From positions 54,701,949 to 54,765,948 of the forward strand of contig CM050449.1 in the NCBI GenBank assembly GCA_027563935.2: a DNA stretch of 64,000 nt, written 5' to 3'. Each line of letters starts with the position of its first letter. The stretch's first letter is position 1. A program made the position numbers and the translations under genes. The notes below the pieces were generated by a model, which was given only the letters and a program-made list of their open reading frames with translations, was not told the origin of the DNA and ran no database searches. This document shows, piece by piece, positions 45,560 through 56,759 of this stretch. The DNA comes from Costus lasius (Eukaryota; Streptophyta; Magnoliopsida; Zingiberales; Costaceae).

Positions 45560-47767
45560 TGTTGGTGTTTATGCCCTGCAGACCAATGTTTGGACATGGT
45601 TGGGCATTGTTTAAATGTACTTTAATATAATTATTATTCTCTATAAAGGCATGGTTGTTATTATGCAGACTTCTCTACCTGCGTTGATGTATTGAGTTGC
45701 ATATATAATGTCCCAGGAGTTTGGATTGGATCCATTCTCATAAGCTATCCCCATACAAGGTACCATAGCAGATTAATGGGACAACTTTGGTACATGTGAG
45801 ACTGGTGTATGGGCTGGTTAGGTGCGGGGCACAGTAACACAGACATACAGGTGCATTGGATGCACTGGAGTGATCCACCGTGAGGATTGACTTGTCTAGT
45901 CAACAAGACAATCTCAGATGCAAGAGGTTTGCATTGATCCTTAGACTTGAGGTATTCATGTCTAGATTTGATGATGGGTATGCTTTGATACAGTCTTACG
46001 TCTCTCCGTAATTGGGAGACCAAAACGACTGACATTGGGCATGTCATAAGTCATGTAGAGACATGGATGACCAATAGTAGGATTTGCCCCTTCCTTATTG
46101 GAAGCATGATATCCACTTGGGGCGCCCCACCTTATCGGTGCATGACAGGAATGTGTGGCCACACTTGTTGAGTCATGACCAATGCATTGGATTGATAAAC
46201 TTGAGACTAATCCAATGGTAGGATATCAGTTTAGGAAAAGGGATCTATAATGCATGGGAATCCTCGTTGCTTGATAGGAGTTGTTGCCATAATGACTTAA
46301 GTCCTATGACATGGGTAGTAGTGATGTGTTGCTAGATACCCCTCACTACTTATGATGTTTACATCATTTCCATCGTCATATGGATCCTACGGGGTCACAG
46401 GCAATAGACTCTTGACGTTGCTTTAATCAGAAACCTTAGGATCAAGTTATTGAATAACTTGGATCCGTTTGGAAGATTTCATCAGCGCCAATGGGCCTGA
46501 TGAGTTGGAAGAAAGTTATTGGAGCCAAACTTCAATTTTGGCAGGTTGACCCGAAATTGACCTTAATTGGTCACATTTGGATTAGGGTTGCAATGGATTA
46601 AATCCAATGGCTTAATCAACTCATGCAATGAAGTTTGGGCTAACTCATTATCCAATGAGGCCCAATAATAAGTTGTCATGAAGAGATTAGAGGCTAAAAG
46701 GGCATAATGGGGAGAAATCTCACCCCATTGGCACCTAAGGGCATAATGGGGTGAGGGAGGCGCCTTTGCTTCATTATGGAAGTAAAGGGCGCCTAGCCCT
46801 TCTTCCTAGGATGGAATGCATGCTTTTACGGCATCTCTTGGGCTGATATGGCTATAGGGCAAATAAGGATAGGTTGAATGAGGTTTATGGAAAAGTCTTG
46901 GAGACTTTCCTTGCCACAAACCCCCCTTCATCCTAGCCGCCCACTTGGCATGATCTTGGCTCTCCCTAAACCACCTCTTGCCCTTATAAATAAGACCCTA
47001 GTCGCCCCTCTAAAAGGGTTAACTCCTTGGAGGCGTGAAGACACATAGAGAGGCGTGAGCAAGGGCAAAGGGTGACAACTTGAAGGTGGCGCAACCCTTC
47101 TTCCTTCTTGAAGCCGCAAGTCTTCTTCTCCTTCTTCACCTCTTGACGTAACTTGGAGAAGGGCTTGGTGGCGACATCTCTTGGAGAGAATTGGAAGCTT
47201 AGGGTGGCGACAACTTGAGAGCTTGGAGCTCTCCTTCTTCATCAAGGAGCGCAATCTCCTTCTTCCTTGGAACCGCAAGTTCTTCTTCTTCTCCCTCTCT
47301 TCTTGGCGCAAGGACCCTTAGTGCTTGGTGGCATCTCCTTTCCATAAGCCCTCTTCATTCCTTGGCCATAGGCGCACCTTGCTTGAAGGTGGCACATGCA
47401 AAGAAGAAGAAGGAAGTACTTGGCGCATCATCCACTTCCTCATCTCTTCTTGGCGCTTCTACCTTGGAGGTGGCGCAAGATTTGAAGAGAGTGATAAGGC
47501 TTGATTCTCTTCCCGAGGCTAGCACCAAGCGTGGAAGGGAGCAACGATCAAAGGAGTCGACGCGTGGATACTTGTAGAGGGCAAACACTTGGGCGCCTTC
47601 AACATGGCTTCGGCAACTAGACAAGCAAAAGAGGTACATCTCTAACACATCCTTGTGTCTTCTCTCTCACATGGATCCTTGGGACCGGAATATGTTTCGG
47701 GTGTAATGATTCTTCCGCTGCGTCCTGGGACTGCAAAATTTTAAATTACACCTGGTATTCCCTAAAA
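45560..47767 (+). repeat. 5' LTR of Copia-B
   Basis: 2208 bp, matching 61459-63666 without gaps. The last bases are CTAAAA where the 3' copy has the canonical CTAACA. Long open frames on both strands in its CTTCTT/GGCGC-rich part (46928-47648) are LTR sequence repeated in the 3' copy. Confidence 0.95.
46985..46991 (+). promoter_or_regulatory. Candidate TATA box in Copia-B 5' LTR
   Basis: CCCTTATAAATAAGACCC is a strong TATA-like site in the middle of the LTR, kept at 62884-62890 in the 3' copy. Transcription would start about 30 bases downstream, near 47020. Confidence 0.55.
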
Positions 47768-47768
47768 G

Positions 47769-47780
47769 TGGTATTAGAGC
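47769..47780 (+). other. Primer binding site of Copia-B, target of Copia-A
   Basis: TGGTATTAGAGC, initiator-tRNA-Met type, starts one base after the LTR. Its last five bases, AGAGC (47776-47780), are the target duplication of Copia-A, repeated at 56755-56759. Confidence 0.85.
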
Positions 47781-49410
47781 TGTTGGGGTATGCCCTTAAG
47801 GCTAATGTTTGAGGCCTTGGGATTGTAACAGTATCATGTATAAACTCTTATGTTTATAATGGCAATGGTTGTTATTCAGTTTGTTATATTATCTGCTGCA
47901 ATATATATACTTCTGAATAATGTCTCAATGCTGTTCAGCTGGGCTGACATGCAGTAAAGTCCTTAGTCGAGATATCTTGGTGAACATGAGACAACCTTGA
48001 TATGATTGAGACTAATATGTGTTCTAATCTTATAGGATGCTTCGAGCATGGAATAAGATGTAGACTCATGGGTACATTGGATGTACTGGACAGACCCTAC
48101 TAGGATATTCAATTGCTTGTCACAATGTGAATAATCCTTGATTGCAACAAGTGGCACATTTCCTCTGACTTGAGATCACTTGTGTTTCTAAATGATGATT
48201 GTCATTGTTTTGAGGTAGTTCAATATCATTTGAAACATAATGGTTATAGACTATCTTGGATGGTGAACTTGAGTCAGGTTAGGGCACTAGTGATAGATAA
48301 AGGATTGCCGTCTCCTTAATTGGAGTGTGATGTTCTAATGGGGCCCCCCCTGGATGAGATGATTGAGAAAGTGTATGGCCATACCCAGGTGACTATGATC
48401 ATCTGATCTAATCATGCTCATCATATTGGAGCTACAGGCTTGACACGCTTGTCCAATAAGAACATCCAGTGGCAAAGGAAACTTGCATGCCTTGTGAAGT
48501 GGATTCACACTTGTGCTGTGGTTTGGGTGTAGTCTTGGAAGACTCTTTTCTTTATATCGGGAGACAGTGATGTGTTGCTAGATACCCCTCACTGATCGTG
48601 ATAACGTGAGTTATCGTTACCGACATTTAAAGAAAACCCTCAGGGTCGCACAATTTGATGATATGGCTTACTTAAGTCAGATCGTATGGACTGAATTGTT
48701 TGGGTTCAGTTTGAAAGGATTTAATCTCTGATTGTAAGTGAGATCTGGTCTGATCATGTTTGATTGATTAGGGCTTGAGATCGGTAAGCTTCGATCGAGA
48801 GAATGGATGCTAGATCGGTGAGATCAGGAGCATCAAGAGATGAACGGTTGGATCTGGAGCCTTAGGGTTTAATTGTGATCTAGACCAAATCGCTTGGGTT
48901 AATTGGTCTTGGACCAAACTGAAATTGAACCAGCTCATCAAGTGAGCGCATGGTTCAAGTGGAGAGAAGTATGCGCTTGGGGTAATCCCATGGTCGCATG
49001 AAGAGAGTGGTTTACTATTTTTGGAAACCATGTTTCCAAATCGTGACCACGCCTCACGATAGCTTCTCTTCACGCCTATTGTTGCTCCTTCCTCGCGTGG
49101 CTCTCTCATTCGAGTGTTTTTGGGGTTGACGACAAGGACCTCTTGGAACCTTGCTAGCACAAGGAGCACCATCGGAGTAGGCGACTTCTTCATCTTGTGT
49201 GCGCATCCTTTGGAGGAGATCCCTATCGCTCTCTGCTTCCAAGTCGCCATCTAGAAATGGCATCGGTATGACATCTTCTATGTTTGCAATCGGTTTAACA
49301 AGTTGGTCATATGTTATGCATGAATCCGATCCCCTAGAAACCCTCTTCCGCTGCTTAAAAATTTTATACGCGCCATGCTTTAGGGTTTCGCCCCCTTCTG
49401 GGGACGTTCA
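47781..49410 (+). repeat. 5' LTR of Copia-A
   Basis: 1630 bp. It differs from the 3' LTR at a GAATAATG/GATCATG site (about 47914) and at single C/T or G/A positions near 49081, 49143, 49238 and 49385. Confidence 0.95.
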
Positions 49411-49411
49411 A

Positions 49412-49423
49412 TTGGTATCAGAG
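49412..49423 (+). other. Primer binding site of Copia-A
   Basis: ATTGGTATCAGAGCGG follows the LTR directly. TGGTATCAGAGC (starting about 49413) is a perfect initiator-tRNA-Met-type site. Confidence 0.92.
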
Positions 49424-50269
49424 CGGTTATATGCATGTTTGTATGATTGCTTAACTTTAGTGATCCATGTTTGCGCAACACCTTAGATCTAAACTTCATG
49501 CGAAAACTACATGAAGTATGTTTTTTTATCATTAGCGCATGTATCTAGTTGGCGCATACATTTAGTTTTTCTCAAAAACTTCTTTACTTGCGCGACTCAC
49601 CTTAGATCTAAATGGCGCCTGCTATAAGTCCTTAGACGGGTTAGTAGGGTTGAAGTCATCTCTAGTCAAGATCCAACTAGTCTGATCAGACCATCTGACA
49701 GCCTAGATGGGTCGACCAGATGGCACCTATGCGCAAGCATAAGGTGGCTATAGGTCGACTGCATCAAAGGCGTGTAGCGAGGTCTGGTTGAGACAACTAA
49801 CGAACACGCATGAGTTAGGCCTGGGGTCACACCCGCTTGCCAAAACTCATGTAGGTTGTTCAGCCCTAGCGCATGCATAGTTGACCACTGGGTCGACTCA
49901 AGTCAGTTAGGACTTGGTGCATGCAAGGGCAGTGGATCTGACTAGGTCTGATGAGTGGATCCCTATTAATGGACCGTTGTAAGGTAGTAGGGCACATAAG
50001 GAAAATAAAATTGATGCCAATGGGTTTTTTGAAAATTTTATTTTCATGAATGGATCACATGTTGATTGTAAGCATATGCTTGTTTATTTAATCTTATGTG
50101 GGACGCCTAATTAATGTGTGCTGTGCTGGGGCCTGCGAGCTTGGTTAAAACTTGTAAATTAATTTATATTGTGATCTGCGCATCACATTGCATTTAATTT
50201 ATAAAATGTAATTGACCTGCGAGTCAATCTTGTCTAGATAGATTAATTTGTAAATTAATCAGACAAGAG

Positions 50270-50355
50270 CACAGAGCACACTTGGCAGAGGCGCTTGCAG
50301 CAGAGGCTTGACCAGGTGGGAGGTCCAGGGTTCGACTCTGGGAACAGGCGCATTT
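50270..50355 (+). other. tRNA-like segment with Pol III A and B boxes
   Basis: TGGCAGAGGCG (50283-50293) fits the A-box consensus TRGCNNAGNGG at 10 of 11 positions, and GGTTCGACTCT (50329-50339) fits the B box. The 46-base spacing is tRNA-like. The B box sits in a CCAGGGTTCGACTCTGG stem-loop like a T arm. Acceptor and anticodon arms are not convincing, so it is probably a SINE head or tRNA relic, not a working tRNA. Confidence 0.45.
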
Positions 50356-50584
50356 TCCCTGGTAGGCGCATCTGAGCTGCAGATGGCGCTTAGGCCCTGG
50401 GTTGGGCCAGATGAGAAGCAAAAGACCCATGAAGAAAAGCAAGTGAAGACTTAAGTTAGGTTAAGGTCTTACTTAGGCTTAATGAGCTTTTACCACATAA
50501 GATCAGCATGCTTTCTATTTATTGCTTTTATAATTAGAATTGCATGAGTTTATCTTCTGCTATCACCATAGGAATTGCATGATA

Positions 50585-51110
50585 GTCAAGAAGATAAAAG
50601 ACCGTTAAAATCCAACGCTAAAATATCAAGCTCGTAAGCCTTCTGACGCGAAACCTCACTGTTCTGATTATCGTTGGAGCCATGTTGTACCCACTCAGTG
50701 GGCACGTCCATCTATCTTCAGACGGTGCGGGATTACACCTGCGTGTTACAGAGAAGGGATTTATCGCTTCTCGTTGCTCAGCATAGCACGTGGTGGTCCA
50801 GGGAGTAGGTCGGGTCAGCTTGACCATGTAGGCTACATATGTGGCGCATATGGTAGCACATGGAGGCAGCCATCTGTGGGATCAGAGACTGTGTTGTACC
50901 AACTCAGTTGGCACAGTCAGCTGGATTGCCCAGATGAAGGGGAATCGCACGGGTTGGCGATTGGCTGGGACAGCCTACCAGAAATTAGTGCTTGTACTCT
51001 CTGTGCATCTTATCTCGCCTGAGCGGGACGCAGAGACCAAGTATGAAATCTGGATCCCATCTCACTAAAAGAGTGTTACTCTTTCGGACTATTTTCTTGG
51101 ATTTTTCAGT
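50585..51110 (+). other. Conserved structured leader segment of Copia-A
   Basis: Hairpins: CCCAC-TCA-GTGGG (50690-50702); a long one with GACTGTG/CACAGTC outer and CCAAC/GTTGG inner stems (about 50887-50918); CTCGC-CTGA-GCGGG (51014-51027) directly before CGCAGAGACC; and AAAGAG-TGTTA-CTCTTT (51068-51084). The segment is colinear with 57660-58140 of Copia-B. Confidence 0.65.
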
Positions 51111-51220
51111 CAGATAAAATAGTGAGAAAAGAATCTTTCTTAAGTCCTGGATTGATTCTGAACTTTGATACTGACCTTGCTGTTCTTGCATTGTTGTAGA
51201 TTCCTGCAGCAACGAACACC

Positions 51221-52117
51221 ATGAGCTTCAATGTGCGATCCCTACTGGAAAGGGAGAAGTTTGCTGGGCCGAACTTCTCAGACTGGTACGGACACCTTAA
51301 GATTGTTCTTAAGGCAGAGAGGAAACTGTATGTCCTCGAGATGGCTATACCGCCTCAGCCCGCTCCGAACGCCGCAAGGGCGGTTCGGGATGCCTATGAA
51401 AAGCATGTCAATGATAGCATTGATGTCGCTTGCCTGATGCTAGCGTCTATGACGCCACCGCTGCAGCGTCAGCATGAGGATATGTCTGCTATACAAATTA
51501 TAGCAAACCTCAAGATGCTGTATGCTGCGCAGGCGAGGACTGAGCGCTATAATTTGACTAAGCTGTTCTTTCAGAGCAAACTGGCTGAAGGGAGCCCAGT
51601 GGGAGCTCACGTGCTCAAGATGATTGGGCACAAGGAGGCTCTAGAGAAACTGGGGCATACCATCAATCAGGAGCTTGCTGTAGACATTATTCTGCAGTCT
51701 CTCCCGCCCTCTTTCGATGCGTTCATCATTAATTTTAATATGAACAAAATCGATTGTACTCCGGCAGAGCTGCTGAATATGCTCTTGACTACTGAGGAGA
51801 CTCTGAAGGGAAAGCCTTCAACCTCTGTCTTGATGTTTCCTTCAAGGAACAAGAAGAAGGGGAAGAAGGGCAAGACCCCTGTCAAGAGCTACAGCAAGGC
51901 TCTGAAGCAAAAGGTCAAGCGGTCGAAGGAATACAGATGTTTCCACTGTGGCCAGCTGGGTCACTGGAAAAAGGACTGTAAAGCGCTCCAAGGAGACAAG
52001 AGGGGAAGCATCGCTTCTGGCTCAGGTATATACGTGACGGAAGTCATGGTTTCATCTTCTTCTATTTCATGGGTGTTAGACACTGCATGTGGAGTTCACA
52101 TTTGTTCAAATGTATAG
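51221..52117 (+). pseudogene. Copia-A Gag and start of protease
   Basis: Nucleocapsid precursor. The N-terminus MSFNVRSLLEREKFAGPNFS and WYGHLKIVLKAERKLYVLE is typical of copia Gag, followed by the UBN2-type helical domain (LKMLYAAQARTERYNLTKLF, GHTINQELAVDIILQSLPPS), a Lys-rich linker and the zinc knuckle CFHCGQLGHWKKDC (about residues 245-258). The frame then enters the aspartic protease with SWVLDTACGVHICSN, containing the DTA-type active site, and meets a TAG at 52115-52117. The same frame continues downstream. The ATG at 51221 is the first in frame after the leader hairpins and is the likely true start. Confidence 0.9.
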
Positions 52118-52879
52118 GAACTCAAGAGAAGAAGACAGGTGGGACAGCATGAGGTGGACCTACGAGTTGGAAACGGGGCACGGGTTGCTGCTGTTGCTGT
52201 AGGAGACTATTTCATCTCTTTACCATCTGGACTTGTATTGGAACTAGACAATTGTTACTTTGTTCCTAGCATTACTAAAAATATTATCTCCATTCCTGCT
52301 CTTGTCAGGAAGGGGTTTTCCTTTGAATGCAATATTTCAAAGTGTGTTCTTTCTTTAGATAATATTGTTTATGCTACTGGTTCAATTAACAATGGGTTAT
52401 TCATGTTGGACATGGAATGTTCTATACACAATATTGATAATAAGAAAGACAAATATGCTGATGACAGCACCTTGCTATGGCATAGTCGTTTAGGTCATAT
52501 TAACAAGAAACGCATTAAGCGGTTGCATGATTATGGACTGCTGGGATCATTCTCCTATGAGGAGATTGATACATGCAAAGCTTGTTTGATGGGCAAAATG
52601 ACGAAGTCGCCTTTTCCTCATAAAGGTCAAAGGACTTCAGGTTTACTTGACCTTATACACAGTGATGTGTGTGGGCCTTTTAGTAAACATGCCAGAGGTG
52701 GCTATCAGTACTTCATTACCTTCACTGATGATTTCAGTAGATATGGGTATGTCTATCTTATGAGACATAAAAGTGAATCTTTTGACAAGTTCAAAGAGTT
52801 CAAGAATGAAGTACAGAATCAGCTTGGCCGAAATATCAAGGCACTTCGTTCTGATCGAGGTGGAGAATACCTAAGTTGA
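52118..52879 (+). pseudogene. Copia-A protease end, GAG-pre-integrase and integrase N-terminal half
   Basis: Same frame as Gag. The protease end (LRVGNGARVAAVAVGDYFIS, LVLELDNCYFVPSITKNIIS) is followed by the zinc-binding GAG-pre-integrase motif LWHSRLGHINKKRIKRL...CKACLMGKM. The integrase core has LIHSDVCGPF (first Asp), TFTDDFSRYGYVYLM and LRSDRGGEYLS (second Asp). A TGA at 52877-52879 interrupts the frame right after the second Asp region. Confidence 0.9.
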
Positions 52880-54724
52880 GAGTTTACTGACTATCTAAAG
52901 GAGTGTGGGATTATCTCACAGCTCACTCCGCCAGGAACACCGCAATGGAATGGTGTGTCCGAGAGGAGAAATAGAACGTTACTTTATATGGTTCGTTCTA
53001 TGATGAGTCAAGCTACTCTACCTTACTCCTTTTGGGGATTTGCACTGGAGACAGCTGCAAAGGTACTAAACCGAGTGCCATCCAAGGCAGTTTCAAAGAC
53101 CCCATATGAATTATGGTATGGGAAACAGCCTAGCTTGACATTTATCAGGATCTGGGGCTGCGAGGCTTATGTCAAAAAGCTCGCCTTTGGAAAACTAGAG
53201 AGCAGATCTGAGAAATGTATCTTTGTCGGTTACCCTAAGGAAACTAAGGGTTATTATTTCTACGATCCCAAAGAGAACAAGGTGTTTGTTGCTCGGACGG
53301 CCATATTTCTTGAGAAGGAGTTTCTTCTGCAAGAGGCCAGTGGGAGAGAAATAAAGCTGGATGAGAATCCAGAGGAAGGACAAAGTGGTCAAGCACAGAT
53401 GGATGAGCCTGAGCCGGTAGAACAGGTTACTGAACAACCTGAGGATCAGATATCACGGGAACCGCGAAGATCGGGAAGGATCCGTCGACAGCCTGAGCGC
53501 TATGACGGAGTCTACATCATTGATAATGATGAACCCCTCACTTATGCGAATGCGGTCAGTGGACCGGATTCAGCGAGATGGCTTGAAGCTATGCGCGCCG
53601 AGATGGACTCCATGTCAGATAACCAAGTCTGGGATTTGGTTGATCCGCCTCCGGGAGTTATCCCTATAGGCTGTAAATGGATCTTCAAGAAGAAGATTGA
53701 CATGGATGGTAACGTGGTTACCTATAAAGGCAGGCTAGTTGCGAAAGGTTTCAAACAAATCTACGGGATAGATTATGATGAAACTTTCTCACCTGTAGCT
53801 ATGTTTAAGTCTATTCGGATTCTTTTCGCGATAGCAGCATATTATGATTATGAGATCTGGCAAATGGATGTGAAGACAGCTTTCCTTAATGGAAATCTGG
53901 ATGAGGATGTGTATATGACACAACCAGAAGGTTTCACTAATCCATCAGATCGTCATAAAATATGCAAGTTAAAGAAGTCTATTTATGGACTTAAACAAGC
54001 ATCGAGAAGCTGCAATATTCGTTTTGATGAATCAATCTCTGAATTTGGTTTCATCAAGAACGAGGATGACCCGTGTGTATATAAGAGGTTTAGTGGGAGC
54101 GTGATTACTTTCCTAGTCCTCTGCGTCGATGATATCTTAATCATTGGAAACGATATTCCTGAACTGCATGCGGTTAAGGCATGGTTAAGAAAATGTTTCC
54201 AGATGAAAGATTTAGGAGAAGCAGCCTATGTATTAGGTGTGAAGATCTACAGGGATAGATCTAAGAGGTTTCTCGGGCTGTGCCAGAGTACTTACATCGA
54301 TAAAGTCCTGGAGAGATTTCATTTAGAGAATTCTAAAAGAGGATATCTTCCAGTCAGACATGGTCTGAATCTTTCGAAGAGTCAGTGTCCACAAACACAG
54401 ACTGAGAAAGATGAAATGGACAATACGCCTTATGCTTCGGCTATTGGATCCATTATGTATGCGATGTTGTGTACTCGCCTAGACGTCGCTTACGGGTTAA
54501 GCGTGACCAGTCGGTTCCAAAGTAATCCAGGTATGGCGCACTGGATTGCAGTCAAGAACATTTTAAAATATCTTCGGAGGACCAAAGATATGTTCTTGGT
54601 GTATGGTGGTCAGGAAGAACTCAGTATAGAAGGATATACTGACGCTTCGTTCCAGTCTGACCAGGATGATTTCCGATCGCAATCAGGCTATGTTTTTAGC
54701 TTGAATGGAGGAGCAGTGGTGTGA
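52880..54724 (+). pseudogene. Copia-A integrase end, reverse transcriptase and RNase H start
   Basis: Same frame. TPPGTPQWNGVSERRNRTLL holds the catalytic Glu of integrase, and the integrase tail contains ELWYGKQPSLTFIRIWGCEA. RT runs from about 53590: LEAMRAEMDSMSDNQVWDLV, GCKWIFKKKIDMDGNVVTYK, RLVAKGFKQIYGIDYDETFS, QMDVKTAFLNGNLDEDVYM, LVLCVDDILIIGND (catalytic VDD). RNase H starts with EGYTDASFQSDQDDFRSQSG. A TGA at 54722-54724 follows GGAVV, at a position that is Trp in relatives. Confidence 0.92.
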
Positions 54725-55105
54725 AAAAGTTTCAAACAGTCAATCGTTGCTGATTCCACAACAGAAGCCGAGTATGTTGCAGCCTCGGAAGCATCCAAGG
54801 AGGCAGTGTGGATTCGTAAGTTCGTTCAAGAACTTGGTGTTGTTCCTTCGAGTGCAGATCCTTTGGTTATCTTCTGTGATAACACTGGAGCAATTGCACA
54901 AGCAAAGGAACCACGGTCGCACCAGAAGTCCAAGCACATACAGAGGCGGTTTCACTTGATCAGGGAGATCATAGATCGTGGCGAGATCAAAGTCTGCAAG
55001 GTTCATACAGATGACAATCTGGCAGACCCGCTTACTAAGCCTCTGGCGCAGCAGAAGCATGAGAAGCACTGTAATAATATGGGTTTGAGATTCCTCAACC
55101 ATTAG
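54725..55105 (+). pseudogene. Copia-A RNase H C-terminal part
   Basis: Same frame, starting KSFKQSIVADSTTEAEYVAA and running through VIFCDNTGAIAQAK, SKHIQRRFHLIREIIDRGEI and DDNLADPLTKPLAQQKHEKH to a natural stop at 55103-55105. Length and end match copia polyproteins. The downstream ATG at 54806 is only an internal methionine-like position and not a separate gene start. Confidence 0.9.
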
Positions 55106-55112
55106 ATTAAGT

Positions 55113-55125
55113 GCAAGTGGGAGAT
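55113..55125 (+). other. Polypurine tract of Copia-A
   Basis: GCAAGTGGGAGAT precedes the 3' LTR. The same GTGCAAGTGGGAGAT occurs before the Copia-B 3' LTR at 61444-61458. Confidence 0.9.
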
Positions 55126-56754
55126 TGTTGGGGTATGCCCTTAAGGCTAATGTTTGAGGCCTTGGGATTGTAACAGTATCATGTATAAACTCTTATGTTT
55201 ATAATGGCAATGGTTGTTATTCAGTTTGTTATATTATCTGCTGCAATATATATACTTCTGATCATGTCTCAATGCTGTTCAGCTGGGCTGACATGCAGTA
55301 AAGTCCTTAGTCGAGATATCTTGGTGAACATGAGACAACCTTGATATGATTGAGACTAATATGTGTTCTAATCTTATAGGATGCTTCGAGCATGGAATAA
55401 GATGTAGACTCATGGGTACATTGGATGTACTGGACAGACCCTACTAGGATATTCAATTGCTTGTCACAATGTGAATAATCCTTGATTGCAACAAGTGGCA
55501 CATTTCCTCTGACTTGAGATCACTTGTGTTTCTAAATGATGATTGTCATTGTTTTGAGGTAGTTCAATATCATTTGAAACATAATGGTTATAGACTATCT
55601 TGGATGGTGAACTTGAGTCAGGTTAGGGCACTAGTGATAGATAAAGGATTGCCGTCTCCTTAATTGGAGTGTGATGTTCTAATGGGGCCCCCCCTGGATG
55701 AGATGATTGAGAAAGTGTATGGCCATACCCAGGTGACTATGATCATCTGATCTAATCATGCTCATCATATTGGAGCTACAGGCTTGACACGCTTGTCCAA
55801 TAAGAACATCCAGTGGCAAAGGAAACTTGCATGCCTTGTGAAGTGGATTCACACTTGTGCTGTGGTTTGGGTGTAGTCTTGGAAGACTCTTTTCTTTATA
55901 TCGGGAGACAGTGATGTGTTGCTAGATACCCCTCACTGATCGTGATAACGTGAGTTATCGTTACCGACATTTAAAGAAAACCCTCAGGGTCGCACAATTT
56001 GATGATATGGCTTACTTAAGTCAGATCGTATGGACTGAATTGTTTGGGTTCAGTTTGAAAGGATTTAATCTCTGATTGTAAGTGAGATCTGGTCTGATCA
56101 TGTTTGATTGATTAGGGCTTGAGATCGGTAAGCTTCGATCGAGAGAATGGATGCTAGATCGGTGAGATCAGGAGCATCAAGAGATGAACGGTTGGATCTG
56201 GAGCCTTAGGGTTTAATTGTGATCTAGACCAAATCGCTTGGGTTAATTGGTCTTGGACCAAACTGAAATTGAACCAGCTCATCAAGTGAGCGCATGGTTC
56301 AAGTGGAGAGAAGTATGCGCTTGGGGTAATCCCATGGTCGCATGAAGAGAGTGGTTTACTATTTTTGGAAACCATGTTTCCAAATCGTGACCACGCCTCA
56401 CGATAGCTTCTCTTCACGCCTATTGTCGCTCCTTCCTCGCGTGGCTCTCTCATTCGAGTGTTTTTGGGGTTGACGACAAGGACCTCTTAGAACCTTGCTA
56501 GCACAAGGAGCACCATCGGAGTAGGCGACTTCTTCATCTTGTGTGCGCATCCTTTGGAGGAGATCCCTATCGCTCTCTACTTCCAAGTCGCCATCTAGAA
56601 ATGGCATCGGTATGACATCTTCTATGTTTGCAATCGGTTTAACAAGTTGGTCATATGTTATGCATGAATCCGATCCCCTAGAAACCCTCTTCCGCTGCTT
56701 AAAAATTTTATACGCGCCATGCTTTAGGATTTCGCCCCCTTCTGGGGACGTTCA
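55126..56754 (+). repeat. 3' LTR of Copia-A
   Basis: 1629 bp, near identical to 47781-49410. It is followed by AGAGC (56755-56759). Confidence 0.95.
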
Positions 56755-56759
56755 AGAGC

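Larger units (their letters stand above)
49424..51220 (+). other. Long non-coding leader of Copia-A
   Basis: About 1.8 kb without coding capacity between primer site and gag. Its last 500 bases contain hairpins conserved with the Copia-B leader (see separate entries). A tRNA-like stretch lies at 50270-50355. Small frames on both strands here have no recognisable products. Confidence 0.7.
47781..56754 (+). mobile_element. Copia-A: young, nearly complete Ty1/copia retrotransposon (Tork/Angela-like)
   Basis: LTRs of 1630 and 1629 bp, TGTTGGGGTA...GACGTTCA, with AGAGC on both sides. Primer site, a 1.8-kb structured leader, one long gag-pol frame (51221-55105) and a purine tract are all present in copia order (integrase before RT). 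Only about five substitutions and one short indel separate the LTRs, so insertion was very recent on a genome time scale. The polyprotein frame has three stop codons and no frameshift. The RT and RNase H sequence style suggests the Tork/Angela lineages, which is a recollection-based assignment. Confidence 0.93.

Noticed and set aside
46928..47648. Long open frames on both strands in the Copia-B LTR (also 62827-63622)
   Set aside because: They recur in both LTR copies, overlap on opposite strands and have no domains. They come from a CTTCTT/GGCGC-rich LTR segment.
48810..49263. Minus-strand frames in the Copia-A LTR (also 56154-56607)
   Set aside because: They are repeated in both LTRs and in the solo LTR and are antisense to the element. 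They are LTR sequence, not genes.
50270..50355. A functional tRNA gene
   Set aside because: Only the A and B boxes are convincing. Acceptor and anticodon stems do not form properly.
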